A stretch of DNA of 64,000 bases, taken from NCBI GenBank assembly GCA_030159075.1, contig BROG01000155.1:620001-684000 (forward strand). The letters run 5' to 3'. This DNA comes from Atrina japonica. Taxonomy: Eukaryota > Mollusca > Bivalvia > Pterioida > Pinnidae. Below the pieces are notes generated by a model. It had not been told where the DNA came from, ran no database searches, and saw nothing but the letters and a program-made list of their open reading frames with translations. This document shows, piece after piece, positions 13,000 to 25,800 of the stretch. The position numbers and the translations under genes were made by a program. How positions within the stretch are numbered: the first letter of the stretch is position 1; every line of letters starts with the position of its first letter.

Positions 13000-15900
13000 C
13001 AAAAAATTAGCTTTTTAAAATTTTATAAAACACGAAATCAATTTGCAGCACAGCAACTGATAAAATCTACCATACAGTCAAGTCATACACAGCAACCATG
13101 GCATGGCTTGTCAACTTTATCAAAATAAATGACATCCATTTTAAAATACCAACTGTGCTCAAATGTGTTACGACATTTATCCTAACATAAAAATCAAATT
13201 AATTACATCATTATTTCAACTAAAAAAATTTGAATCTTCAGTACAGCTGTGGTACTGAAGTAAAAAAAATATTACATACCTTTACTTGGTGAGCAAAACG
13301 ACTTTATTTTACTAAAATTCTGGCGAAAATTTTTAAGTACAAAATGTCACCTCATGTGGAAACCTTGGAAGTTCATGCACAGAAACTAGTAAAACGTATG
13401 TTAAGTAAATCTACTGTTCCTTCTACATACTTACCTGATCATTAAATGTTTCTCCACACCTGAACTACCAGGTACATTCTAATGAATCAACACTGACGAA
13501 AACATTATTCAATTCTATTCACTGAAGACAATTACTTGCAGAGCTACAATAGTTGCCCGAGGATGACCGCCACAGGGGGTTGTAATTTTTGGTTCAATTG
13601 TCAACCAATTTACATGTTCAAGTAGCTTAAATATAACCCTTTTTCTCCCAAATTATCTACAAGTTTATATTTAGCACAGTATCACCTTTATTTACCTGCA
13701 TGTAAACATAAAAAATTTATAGATGTATAAAGCTTAACAAATTATGAGGGATATCTACAACTTTAGTTTTAATCTGTATTCATTAAACTGCTTTTGTTTT
13801 ATCAACTACTTTTTCTTCTTGTTTGAATATAATGAATAGATTTTAAATTCCTTAAACCTCTGGTTAAACAATTACTTCATTGTACACCTATGAGTAACAG
13901 TCTAATAGCACAAATCAATAGATCAATTTCTCCGAGGTCAATATAATTTATAGCGACCTTGATTCCAATGAAAAGAAACACAAAATTGTAGGTTTCATAT
14001 CGGACTTTACTGTGATTGTAACTATATCGAGCCCCTTATCTTATGAAGAATAAATTTATACAAACGTTCATAAATATTTATTTACACAAGAACACGTTCT
14101 CAACAGAAATGAATAATTCAATTCTGTGCAACCATGCATAATGAAAATAAACCGTGTGACCTAATGAAATAGTATGCTGACAAAAAAATCTCTCAGCTGT
14201 CGACCATTTTAATTTGTTGACTTAGAACACACACGGCATACCTTGATCAATAAAAATCAAGATGTCTACCACTGGATATATTATATAATGTTAACAATAT
14301 GATATGTATATTTAGGAACTGCGCTATAAAAAGGATACAATGTACATGAAAAAGTGCAACAATGTTACTCCATCACTCTGAGAAAAACTAAATTATTGAT
14401 TAACTGGGAATGATTTATAACTGAGACTTACCTGTAACTGAGACTATCCAAAATAATAATTACAAATTGTTACAAATCAATTTTAACACCTTACGGTATT
14501 AAGCTCCTTCAGAAACTCTACAACTGCCCAAAATACTTCCTACTTATTTTAGCGACAAATATCTCTTTACCACCTAAGATACAAAGAGTTGATATTTCAA
14601 CTTCCCAGTAACAGCACAGCACAATTAATATCAACAATGATACAAGCTGGGACTTGATATCAACAACTGCAGGTCATCTTTCAAAGCTTTTATTTTGCAG
14701 GTAAAATGTGACCATTTTCAATGCCAAAGTCTAAGTCATCATACAGAGGCATTATTCTTAAATCTCTACATCTTTTCAAGATACGGTACCCGGTGTTTTT
14801 ATGTACAAAAATGTATTATGCTATTCAGAGAAAAGGTTTTAAAAATCTATAGGTGTTTGTTTGTTTGTGTATTGGCTTCAATGATGACAACCTTTTATGA
14901 TCAATTTCAACCACTTAATCTTCTTTTCACATCAATTTCGAGGCAATTTTACATACAGATCAAATATCAATAGGCATAGTAAAGTTTCCACAGCAAATAT
15001 TCAATCATTAATTTTTAAGTAAATACCAACATATTATACTGAAATTAAAATTTAAATTCTGAACCCTGGGTAGTTATAAAAGTACACATAAAATAGGAAA
15101 TAACAATATTTCTGAATCTGTTTCAATTTGCCTTTCCAACTCCAATTAAATTTCATCTATGAAGCATTGTCCATACTTTTCCAAAGGTAAAATCTGAATC
15201 ATTCTAAGTGAGGAAAAATATGCCAACAAGAGTTATCCTTCTTGCATTGAAATAACTTAAACATTTACTTAATTCTGACAAATATATATACATGTATATA
15301 TTTCATTTAATATATCAAAATTACTGGACCTTGGTAACAGTCTCATTATAAGGCATCATTGTTTAGAAATGAGATATCTGCAGATAATTACATTGGAATA
15401 TTGGTATTTCAAAACTCTAAACTGACCAGTCAAAATTATGGCTATGTCAAATTCCAATGACCAGTCCTGATTTTTGTGAATAGAAAGTTTTCATTATAAC
15501 TTTGGTTATCTTTAATTTTGGATATCTCAAAATAAAAGGGGTGGTCCCCGTCCCACAAATTTTGAAATAACAAGACTCCACTCTATTCGTGAATGTACAA
15601 CTCACTGAGCACAATAAGAGTGAAATAGTGACAGTTACTCACTGAACAGTGAAATGAATAACCATATTTTTGGCCTCAGAATCTAGTCAATAATGATATC
15701 TTTTTCTGACTAAAACCTGCTTCACTGATATAACACAAGCTATGATACATGTAAATTAGCTTAGATAAAACTTAAGCAACAGACAATACAGTTCACTAGT
15801 GACAGCCTACATTGTATCTCAGATACTGACATTATGTCCCATCTTAAGAATTAGGTCACAAGGTCAAAGGTCTAACAGCATTGGTCATATGGACTGCACA

Positions 15901-16080
15901 TGACATATTGATGCTCTACTCCATAAAAGGCATTTCAAAAGATATAGCCCATGTTAAAACTTTTATCTGCAGACGATTATCCGCAGATAATGCCGGATGT
16001 ATGCCATTAGCTCTCAGGACATGTTGCCCTGACAAGCTAATCAAATTACAACACCAAAAGTAAAGAAATGCAAAACAGTA
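13000..16080. other. No gene recognised
   Basis: AT-rich sequence downstream (minus sense) of exon J. At least one more exon of the main gene should lie somewhere below 16088, but nothing here has a compatible phase with convincing splice borders. Short open frames, such as 14695-14973 on the plus strand, look like chance. Confidence 0.4.
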
Positions 16081-16087
16081 AACTAAC

Positions 16088-16666
16088 CTTCTTCATTTCC
16101 AAATATTTTATTGGTGCTAAGATCGGTGATTCCTCGCCTCTTAACGGTGCTCTGACTGATGACAGCTTTACGCTGACGATCAACTTCCTGTATGTGTTCT
16201 TCTGACATGTCTTTCGACGTAGCCCTGATTGTGAGTTTCGGAGGTTGTGTAAGTGCCTCTGAAAGTTGCTGACCCTTTTTTATGACAACTTTGATGTCTT
16301 TTGGTTGTCCCTTTGGAGTTACCATCATTTCAGAAGTAGGAAATGTTTCCATGGGAATTCTTGGAGTTTCCACGGGAGAGGACAATTCCGGTTCAGATTC
16401 AATTTTGTCAATTTTCACCTCCTCTACAGTTTCTGTGATCAAACTGTCTTGGAAGTCGTCAATAGTGTTACTGAGACTGATTTGATTCGAGCTGTCTAGG
16501 TCATTGGAATGCATGCTAGACATCATTTCATCAAAAGCTGAGTCTGTCTGAGAGGCAGGGCTCTGGATGGAGGTGATAGTGGTGTTGTAGGAGATAAGCT
16601 GAATTCCATCATCCTCACCATCACCATCCAGTACAGATGTTGGCACTAGTCCAGTTTTGTTATCAC
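16088..16666 (-). CDS. Exon J, disordered tail, same gene as exon I
   Basis: A 579-bp exon. Acceptor ATTTACTTGTAG (AG at 16668-16667), donor GTTAGTTTAC (16087 downward). Two bases complete a Gly codon with the single base left by exon I, 192 codons follow, and one base remains, so coding continues to at least one more exon below 16088 that I could not place. The peptide is acidic and Ser/Thr-rich: SAFDEMMSSMHSNDLDSS, a Glu-rich stretch, then a short basic part with KDIKVVIKKGQ and STVKRRGITDLST near the end. The ITDLSTNKIFGNEE stretch may mark the approach to a conserved C-terminal region. No recognised domain. Confidence 0.82.
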
Positions 16667-17936
16667 CTACAAGTAAATTTATACCAAAAGGGTTAAAAAT
16701 GACCAAGAAAAAAATTATACAATGAATGAGCGCTTGTCAGAGTGCATTTATAGTCAATATGGATGTCGTATGGGTGACAGGTAAATAAAACAATCACCAA
16801 TCAAAGCTTAACCCATTCACCCCTAAAGACACATTTGGACTGGCCTAAAAATAATAATCTGTGAAATGGAAATCACAATTTTCCCCCAAATTCTCCTAAG
16901 GACCCTTTTCTTAGCCGCTGGTTCATATGTAGATCTAGATCAACATGTTTTACACATCTGTGAACCATGACTACATATTGTAGTCTAAAATTTTACAAAT
17001 AATCTCTTATTGACCAATCACCAAGTGTCTGACACATGGCTGTCCATATGCTTTTTTGACGTCAATCGACTGTGGTGTCATAATCAAACAAGTGTTTGAT
17101 GGGCCATTTAATTGTGACGTCATAATGGAAAAGTGTGCCAAAAGGTGCTGTATCAGGCATTTGGCAATAGGTCAATTACATTGATGTTATGATTTCAATC
17201 ATGAACATGCAAACATTGAATATATATTCATTAACTTATTTAGCAGCCTAGTTATCAAAGGAATATGGACAGATACATACATACAGACATTTATTTAAAA
17301 AATATTGGTTTCAAAAGTTTATTTAAATAAAATACAAAAATTCAATTTGAATTTGTCCAAAACACAATTTGGCAACAGAATTGGAAAACACCCACTTGAA
17401 ATAAAATTTGTAGTTAAAAACACCAAATACATTTGGGAAATAGTGGATATTGAACCCAAGTGCTCTGAAAATCACTCTGAAGCTAATAAACAGGTAGACT
17501 TAAGTAATCTATTTTGCCAGGAGGTAAAGCCATACACATCTTTATTTAAACAAAATATTGTTCTTGCTTACAGTAAAAGAAATCACTGCTGAAGAGTTAT
17601 CTTTCTTTTTGTTATACTGTACTAGTGCCATGATTCTAGTAATAAAGTTTAAAGTTAATTTTTGAAAGAGGTATCTTCATTTCAAATGCATACCTAATTC
17701 TATATTAATTTGTGTTTATCTTTGTATAGCTTTAAAGGATTTTTGCCACTTATGTGTGTTGTGTGTGTAAAATAATGCATTTTGATCAAATTATAAAATC
17801 TTATGAATACATGTGTATTACCTTTTTTATGATTTAAAATTATATTTGCATTACTTTTTTTTTCAACAGACAAAATTATATTTGCATGGCATAAAAGCCA
17901 ATCATAAATTTGTTGAAATGGTGATTATAAAATTAC
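16667..17936 (-). other. Intron between exons I and J
   Basis: 1270 bp with canonical borders and matching phase. It contains a partial TTAA-type MITE (from 16808). A 95-codon open frame lies on the opposite strand at 17305-17592; its lysine/asparagine-rich composition looks like AT-rich chance sequence. Confidence 0.75.
16808..16862. mobile_element. TTAA-type MITE, partial
   Basis: TTAACCCATTCACCCCTAAA followed by GACACATTTGGACTGGCCTA, one half of the element complete at 50672-50761. Confidence 0.6.
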
Positions 17937-19746
17937 CTGATGTAAAAGATACTTCATAATTTCCGTTGGGATCTTCAGAGTCCGAAAGGTCGGAATCATC
18001 ATCCTCATCTACAGCTTTCTTCATGTTGGCTTCCAACGTAAAGTCATTCATATAAACATCTAAAGAGCCTCCCCCATTGATCTGGGGGAGAGGTTCATCA
18101 ACTGCAATGATGCCTTCAACAGACATTGTGTGTACTTTGTGTCCAAAAAACTGTTCTTTTAACTCGGATACTGTTAAAGTTTTGGTTGATTCGGTCGAAT
18201 CTACCTTCTCATCTGTTTGAACTATATCTGTTTCAGTCTCTGTTTGTCGACTTAGATCTGCTTCTGTCTGAGGAATACACTCTTCAGTTTTATGAGTCAC
18301 AACCTCTATAATGTCCTCTTGTACTGGTAACAGAGTAGAGGACTGAAGGTCTTTTTCTACTAATATTTTCTCTTCTTTAGAGGATGTAGTGAGTTCTGCC
18401 TCAACTACAGGAGGTGCACTTTCGACTCTTGGAGAGGTCACTATTTCAACAACCTCTTCCTGTATGGGAGAGCTTACACCCGGTAGACTGGGCAGTAAAG
18501 GTGGTTCTGAGTCTGGTAAAGCAGGAGGTATCGAATCAACACTACACAGTGAAACAGTATCAGAACTTGGAATATCTAATGAAAGCCTGTCTTTAGATAT
18601 TATTGGCACAATTTTATCCTCTGATTCGGTAGTTTCTACGTCATTCAAAGATATCTGGTCTGGACTAGGCGATATTTTTTCTAAATCAAGATTCAATATT
18701 TCTGGAGTATTTTCCACAAACTCCGAGTGAAATTTATCAATCACAGGTTCATCAACTTGAATATTGGTAACAATTTGTTGGATTTCTTTTTGGGATTCAC
18801 TTTGTGTTTGAACAGGCGATTTCTGACTAACTTTTTCTGGTTTGGGTAAAATGAGTTCAGATTCAACTTCCTGTTTAGAATTTAATTGTGGTGGAGGTGG
18901 ATGTACAGATTTATGGGTACTGTCTTTGGTCTTAGTCTTAGATATTACACAAGGTGCAGGTGCTTTTTCGGGTTCTTTATTCACTTGTGGTTTTATCACA
19001 GGCACTTTCTCTTCTGGACTATGGAATTGACCATTCAGATTTACTTTAATGTCACCGATATCACTTTTTGTGTCTGTCACTGGTTTATCCTCTTCATCTC
19101 TATGGTAACTAAACAAGAATGATTTTCTGACATTTGAGTTTGTTTGATTATTGCTGTCAGTATTGTTTGATGATGAGGTATGTTCTAGTGGTTTTGTGGG
19201 TGAGGTTGGGGAGCCACTGTCCTTTTTACGAGGTGGTCTCTCTGGAGTTTCTATGGGAAGAGGAAGTTTGGATTCTTTAGTTGGTGGAGGTGATGTCTGT
19301 AGTTTAGACACAGGAGAGGTAGGTGGTGCTGGTGCTCTGGTTTTCTTTGTGGATGACAGTCGTGTGGGGCTTGTGGTCGGAGAAACACTCTTAGTGGGAC
19401 TTACAGCAGATAGTGTAACATCAGCTGATAATGGTCTATCTCTATTGGTTCTCGCAGATGCTCGAGGTATCTGACTATCACTAGTTCTGATTGGTTGCTG
19501 TCGAGGTCTATCTGGAGCTTTATTTTTATCTGTTCTCTGGTCTAAATTGTAAGATCTACGATTTAATCTCCTATCAGAGGTCTCACTATCCAAATCAGCA
19601 TTTTTTCGGTCTAAGATATAACTCCTACGCTTGGCAGCATAATCTTTGTCGGCAGTACTTTTGGAACGTCTCGGGTATTTACTTTTTTCCTTTTGTTCTT
19701 CTTCTTCCTTTTCTTTTTTCCTAGCTAAGTAGTCAGATGGGTTCCT
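17937..19746 (-). CDS. Large exon I, disordered Ser/Pro/Glu-rich region, probably same gene
   Basis: A 1810-bp exon, open throughout on the minus strand (603 codons plus one base). Acceptor GTCTTTACAG (AG at 19748-19747), donor GTAATTTTAT (17936 downward). It opens in phase 0 with RNPSDYLARKKEKEEEEQ. Then come two copies of an RRSY-x-LD motif (RRSYILDRK, RRSYNLDQR), a Ser/Thr/Pro-rich basic region with SPTKSVSPTTSPTR and PERPPRKK (possible SH3 ligand and proline-directed kinase sites), and a long acidic low-complexity region. Within that, two diverged tandem copies of PxQE(E/D)xxE(I/V)VT lie near 18375-18472 and 18222-18327. It closes with a DEDDDSDLSDSEDP acidic patch. No folded domain, signal peptide or membrane segment is visible. 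The phase fits exon H upstream and exon J downstream. It could instead belong to a separate minus-strand gene. Confidence 0.85.
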
Positions 19747-19793
19747 CTGTAAAGACAAAAAAGCAACATATAGAGTTTGTCAGTAAACATCAC

Positions 19794-19875
19794 TTAACTC
19801 ATCAACCCCTGAAAAACAATGGACTAAATGATTTAGACCAGTCCAAATGTGTATTTAGGGGTGAACAAGTAAAAC
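19794..19875. mobile_element. TTAA-type palindromic MITE
   Basis: TTAACTCATCAACCCCTGAA at the left, TTTAGACCAGTCCAAATGTG inside and AGGGGTGAACAAGTAA at the right. It lies 47 bp upstream (minus-strand sense) of the exon I acceptor. Confidence 0.75.
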
Positions 19876-22025
19876 TCCTTCTTGACAACAACTTGTTAAA
19901 TTTGTTGCATTAGTTTCAAGTCAAAATTTATGCCTTACTTAGACTGCTGCAAAATGAAATTTAGTCATTCATGTAGAAAGATAAAATGCAAATCCAGTAC
20001 AAAAAAATGGTAAAGGGTCCTGCTTACTATGCATATATACAGTTCCGGAACAAACTTCAAATTAAATCTGCTTTGTGAATTTTTCTGACGTGAAATTTTT
20101 ACACGAAAAAGGGTCGGTATTGATTCTGATATGAGGATTTACCGGATTTCGATCACAATAATGAGGATACTGAAACACAATACCATTCAAGTGTCACAGC
20201 TAAACAGATTCAACAATATCGCTTCCTCTGTCAGAACAGGCCAAATCACAACAACAAATTTACAAACTGTGTGTCAATAAAAGTTGAAAATAATGTTGGG
20301 GGTGTTCCCAAGAGAATCCCAGATAGCTGACCTACATACCTGCTGGGTCAATAAAACGTTCATTTACAGACAAATTATTTTTGATGATACTTTTATACTC
20401 TGATATTATATTTAAGCCTAAAAGTGATACCCAGAAATCAATATGAAAAATTGGAATAAGTTTACAAAGCAAAATGTACTCTACACAAACATACGAGAAC
20501 ATATGGTGCCAACATAGACAATGAGAGTTTGTATACATCTCTGATCACAGTATCGACTCCGTTATTGAAAAAGTGTCAACACAATGTACAGTCAGATAGG
20601 AAAAGATATAAAAAAAAAAATTCTGAAAACACGACAGAGATAGAGTTGCATAGAAGATCCATATTTTGTTAACTTGTGTATCATTTTGAAATTGATCTGT
20701 ATGTTACTGACATACACATACGTTGTATAAAGGATGTAGATTCTATACAATCTTGTTTCACAATGTGATGATGGTCAAAATGATGTGATGTTTTTAAAAT
20801 GTTGTCTACTGGACACTGATTGTTACAAATGATTCAATCAGTCAACCGGTCAACTTGGATTCTACAAATGTATCCTGTATCTGACCGGTCAATGAAGATT
20901 CTACTTTAGATAAGTTTAATTTGTGACTAAATTGTTAAAAGGTGACAATAAATATTAGCCTATACGTATTTTTTCTGAAGTTGAAATCAAGTACATCGGC
21001 AATTAAATATTGTCCTTTCATTTATGTCCCTAATTACATGTGTATTCCTTTCTGTGTCCATGTTGTAACCTTTATACATACATTTTAATGTCTTTGAAGT
21101 ATGTGTATATGTTAGTTTTGTTGGATTTTTTAAAATTTCCCATGGGTTTGTACTGCACACTCAAGTATTTTTCAGTCACATGACTGAGACCAATTCTCAC
21201 AAATGAGGGAGAAAACCTGGTTACAATGTACCCAGAAAGACTTAAATAAGTAAATGTCCTCACATTTCAGCTTATGTTTCAGTTGGACTCAAACCAGCAC
21301 TAAACAGAGGTGAAGTATTTCATGATATAAAGTGAGAAGTTCTGACTACTTAGCCATGCAGGCCCATTGTGACAACTGAGACAAATTTTGTATCAAATCT
21401 AAACAGCTATATTTGCCCTATGACAACAGAAAATTTCAATTTGACCACTTGCAGAGGTCAATTATACAATATTAGCCATGTAAATTGAATCACTGGTTTC
21501 TGGGTGCTAGATGAGGCCAACCAAAATTTTACAAAGGTTATAACTGTTCCTTATAAATCAAAGTCATAGTTTCTTAAATAAGATGTTAAAACTGACAGAG
21601 CAGTAGATGTAGTATTTCAAATGAATTCTGACTGCAATGGTATAATACCACAGTATAGGTCTAAATTTCTGTTACTTCATCTAATGTTGGTTATCTCTTA
21701 ATATTTCAATAAAAAAACAGCTACATGTAAATGTTATGTGGCCAAATTCTGATGTGTTGTATTTCCAAAACTATCACATAATATTGATACATCTGGAATT
21801 TGAATTTCGAGGTCAAAGATAAAGGCCAAGGTCAAATGTGAAGGTCATAGTCAACATAACTGTCATCATGTTCTATCATAGCATATAAAGTATCAACATG
21901 ATATTCTAAACATACTCACAACAGAGTCAAACACAACAGCTAAACCAAACTATGGACTCAGAAAAAAAGCCAGGAAAACATGGTCAATTCATAGACTGGT
22001 AATCAATTTCGCAATCTTGCCAAAT

Positions 22026-22152
22026 ACTCAACAAGCAAATAATACACAATCTAAGTCAACTTAAAGACACTGTCAAGAAAACTACAAGTAAACACTCAAC
22101 AAGCAAATAATACAGTCTGAGTCAACTTAAAGGCACTGTCAAGAAAACTACA
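22026..22152. repeat. Direct duplication, 68-bp period
   Basis: ACTCAACAAGCAAATAATAC with the following CAACTTAAAGRCACTGTCAA block occurs twice, 68 bp apart, just before the 66-bp array. Confidence 0.9.
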
Positions 22153-22196
22153 ACTGTTGTTGTTATATCCATACTTATTTTTTCTGCTGCATTATT

Positions 22197-22872
22197 GACA
22201 ATCAGTATAATGACAGAGCTTTGTTTTTTTCAAACACCCTGTGCCACAGAACTATCTGGCATTACAATCAGTATAATGACAGAGCTTTGTTTTTTTCAAA
22301 CACCCTGTGCCACAGAACTATCTGGCAATACAATCAGTATAATGACAAAGCTTTGGTTTTTACAGACACCCTGTACCCCAGAACTATCTGGCATTACAAT
22401 CAGTATAATGACAGAGCTTTGGTTTTTACAGACACTATCTGGCATTACAATCCGTATAATGACAGAGCTTTGTTTTTTACAGACACCCTGTGCCCCAGGA
22501 CTACATGTACCTGGCATTACAATCAGTATAATGACAGAGCTTTGTTTTTTCAAATACCCTGTGCCACAGAACTACCTGGCATTACAATCAGTATAATGAC
22601 AGAGCTTTGTTTTTTTTCAAATACCCTGTGCCACAGAACTATCTGGCATTACAATCAGTATAATGACAGAGCTTTGGTTTTTACAGACACCCTGTGCCCC
22701 AGAACTATCTGGCATTACAATCAGTATAATGACAGAGCTTTGTTTTTACAGACACCCTGTGCCCCAGAACTATCTGGCATTACAATCAGTATAATGACAA
22801 AGCTTTGGTTTTTACAGACACCCTGCATCCAAGAACTGCCTAGCATTACAGTCAATATACCTACAGAGCTTT
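22197..22872. repeat. Minisatellite, 66-bp unit, about 10 copies
   Basis: The unit contains ACAATCAGTATAATGACAGA, then GCTTTGKTTTTT, ACACCCTGTGCC and GAACTATCTGGCATT. One copy has lost about 20 bp and another has a small CATGTACC insertion. The 66-bp period, a multiple of three, creates repetitive frames of up to 217 codons that are not genes. Confidence 0.97.
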
Positions 22873-25800
22873 AGTTTAAATAAATTTTCAATAAAATATG
22901 ACATAATAAATATGGTCATAACTTGTTTTCTAGATCAGGTACAGTAAAGAATACTTACTACAGTCTAGCGCTGACCCTGTCAGGTGTGGTCAGGTTATCA
23001 GTCTATATCTTACACAAAATACCCAACCAAGTGTGCCCTCACCAAGTGACAAATACATTTAGTTTCCTAAATAAATATTACATATCTGGTGTTCCTGTAA
23101 TTGAGATTCCAAGCTTGACAAAACATGTTCTTACGATATTGATCACACAACAATTTCAACATGTGTTTTCGACTGACTTTTAAAACACCTTTAAAAAAAA
23201 GTTACTGGTAAATACTTTTACCTACAGAAATTGATTTTACTTGCACTTACTTAACACTTCAAGGTTACATTGTTTAAACTTGTATCCTACAAAGACGAGA
23301 AATAATAAATCCTTGTCACTATATTACAAGAAATAAAAAATAGAAATCAAAAGATATTTAAATACTGAGTGTAACTTCCAAAATAAAATAAAAAAATGAA
23401 TTCTTATTACTGATATTAAAAAGAATATACATGTACATGTCACTGCTATCGATATTTTGAAACAATGCTTATATTTCCCTGAATCTCTTCTTGAACACAT
23501 TTCAACAAACCACAATTCAGTTGGAGCAAGAAAAGAATTCCAATAAAGTATCACATTATATATAAATAAACAGGAATATACCAAGGCAAAAAGTACATAA
23601 TTTAGTACTTAGTTAAATGAAGGCAACAACTGTGAATTATAACAAGTTAAAGAGTCCTTGATGACTGACAGAATTCTAGAAAGAAACATTCATGATCATG
23701 TTTCAATTGCTGTCCTACAGTTGCAATGTGTGTGATATGCAATCTACATCCATGTACATTTCACTTGAAGACCAGGTACATTCCTACTGGACTATCATAT
23801 ATCATAGAACACAGATCTTGTACAATAAATACTTCACAGGTTTCACATTCCTACTCCTCAAATGTTTGTTCTTATGGGGTAATACTTCTAATGGGAGAAA
23901 CTTTTATCCCATGGCTCACTGCCTCTGACAAAATGTTTTTAGAGAAAGTTTGACAGCAATGAATTACACAGTGTCAGTATGTTTTATATGCATTCTTCTG
24001 CATTAAAACTGGATTTCAAAACAAGAGATTGTTTTCATTAATAAGAATTAATTGTATCACAACATCAAACGTGATAAAGCCTCTATATGATCATAAAAAT
24101 GCAACCATACCTTGATTAAATACTCGAAAATTTCCTCCACATATATTCTAGCGTAAACACAACACTATGTATTCACTTCCACAATGATAGTATGATCCAA
24201 ATTTTACGTTGTTCTGTTCGTGTGCACGAATGTATACACGGAGCTAAGATATTCGAATCTGTCACACAGATAATAGCTCCCTCTGTGTAGACCTCTGATT
24301 GATTACCATTATGTTTAAACTATTTATGAAGTTAAAATTTATTGATTCAGTTTTACTATAGTTCTAGTGGTAGGTAAACCAACAAATCCAGGTAGGTAGA
24401 TCAACAGACTCAAACAGGTGAAATAGTTAAAGATTTAAAACTTTGAATCCATGCCACAGGTACAAAGAAATGCAAAGGAAATACACAATGTATACTGTTA
24501 TCAACTTTGATGGAACTTTTGTACACTCCTACAGAAAAGAATTCTTTTGATAAATAGTCTGATTTTGTGATGAGCTTCGTTTTACGAGCATAGGAAATAA
24601 AAAAAATAATAAAAAACAAAGAAAGGTTACCTGTAACGTAGAGGGTCATTGGTCTGTTTCTGAGTACGAGTGTCATGTCATATTATACCATGTTACATCT
24701 AATTACTTGTGTAAGAAAAAGCATATTAACACAGGTAGTGACATTGGAACTTATCCATCATTGCTGTCTATCCTTAAACAAAATGTCAATCAAGTAATCT
24801 ATTTACTAGTGACTTCAAAGTCAACAAAGCACCTTACAAGCCAATCACAGAATGTAATTACTGATATGAAATAAAATGAGCATCAAATATGTATCGTCTA
24901 CAACAGTATGAAATAAGACTGTAAATGACCTAGCCTTACAAATTAAACAAAGGTCATCCTTAAACATCTATATCATGACCCAAAAAAGACTCGGTAAATT
25001 TGTTTCAAGTTTTTTCTTTTCATTTATTCTTCTCATAGTTATACATGTAGTTGTGTAAAATTAAATTTTTTGCATGTCAGTTTTCTTTATTCAGCTGCAA
25101 AAATTCTAAAAAAATTTAAAGCAAGAGCATTTATTCTTCAATTTTCTTTAAAACTTATTTACATTAAAATTGCAAACAAATTACCCAGTCTAGATATCAA
25201 TCAAAATAAAAATAAAATTAAAAAATGAAAACAAGATGAAACAGGGCACTGACCCCATCTTAAAACATTACCCTTGATCACATGTATCATACTTAATTTA
25301 ATTTATTATAGCAAAAAGCTGACATAATTCTTTTAAAAAAATCTGCTTTCCCTTGACTGGCCTCAGATACCTTAAGTAAGCCTAAATGACTTATTTCATG
25401 TACTAGGTGATAGTACAAGGGTGACTGTATATACCACTGAGCCAATCAAACTTGGGTACTACATAAGAAATTCCATTGCTATTGGTAATGTACATTACAT
25501 GTCAATTTCTTCAAGGTATTTATATTTATTTTGCATGAGTTTTGTATGAGTTATGATTTAAACCTTGGAAGTACTCAACCATTCTGCACTGAAACAGAAA
25601 TAAAAGTACCTACCTATACCTTGAGACCTGAAATTTAATACTTTTTTCAGTTCTGATGCAAAAAAAACAATATATATATACTTGACCAAGTTTATACAGT
25701 GTCACACAGGATACCTGTGTTTGGAAATTCAATCCCTGACAATAAACATTGGTTAGATGATCCGGTGATACCCTTTCAAGTCTTCCTGGCAAATTTCAAT

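Noticed and set aside
17305..17592. 95-codon plus-strand frame in intron I-J
   Set aside because: Lys/Asn-rich frame in AT-rich intron sequence; no conserved features.
18126..19724. Several frames of 60-113 codons on the plus strand opposite exon I
   Set aside because: Shadows of the long minus-strand exon, which has matching splice borders and phase.
22195..22874. Open frames of 133 and 217 codons on the plus strand and 85 on the minus strand
   Set aside because: The 66-bp tandem unit lacks stops in those frames; repetitive translation with no start context or splice support.
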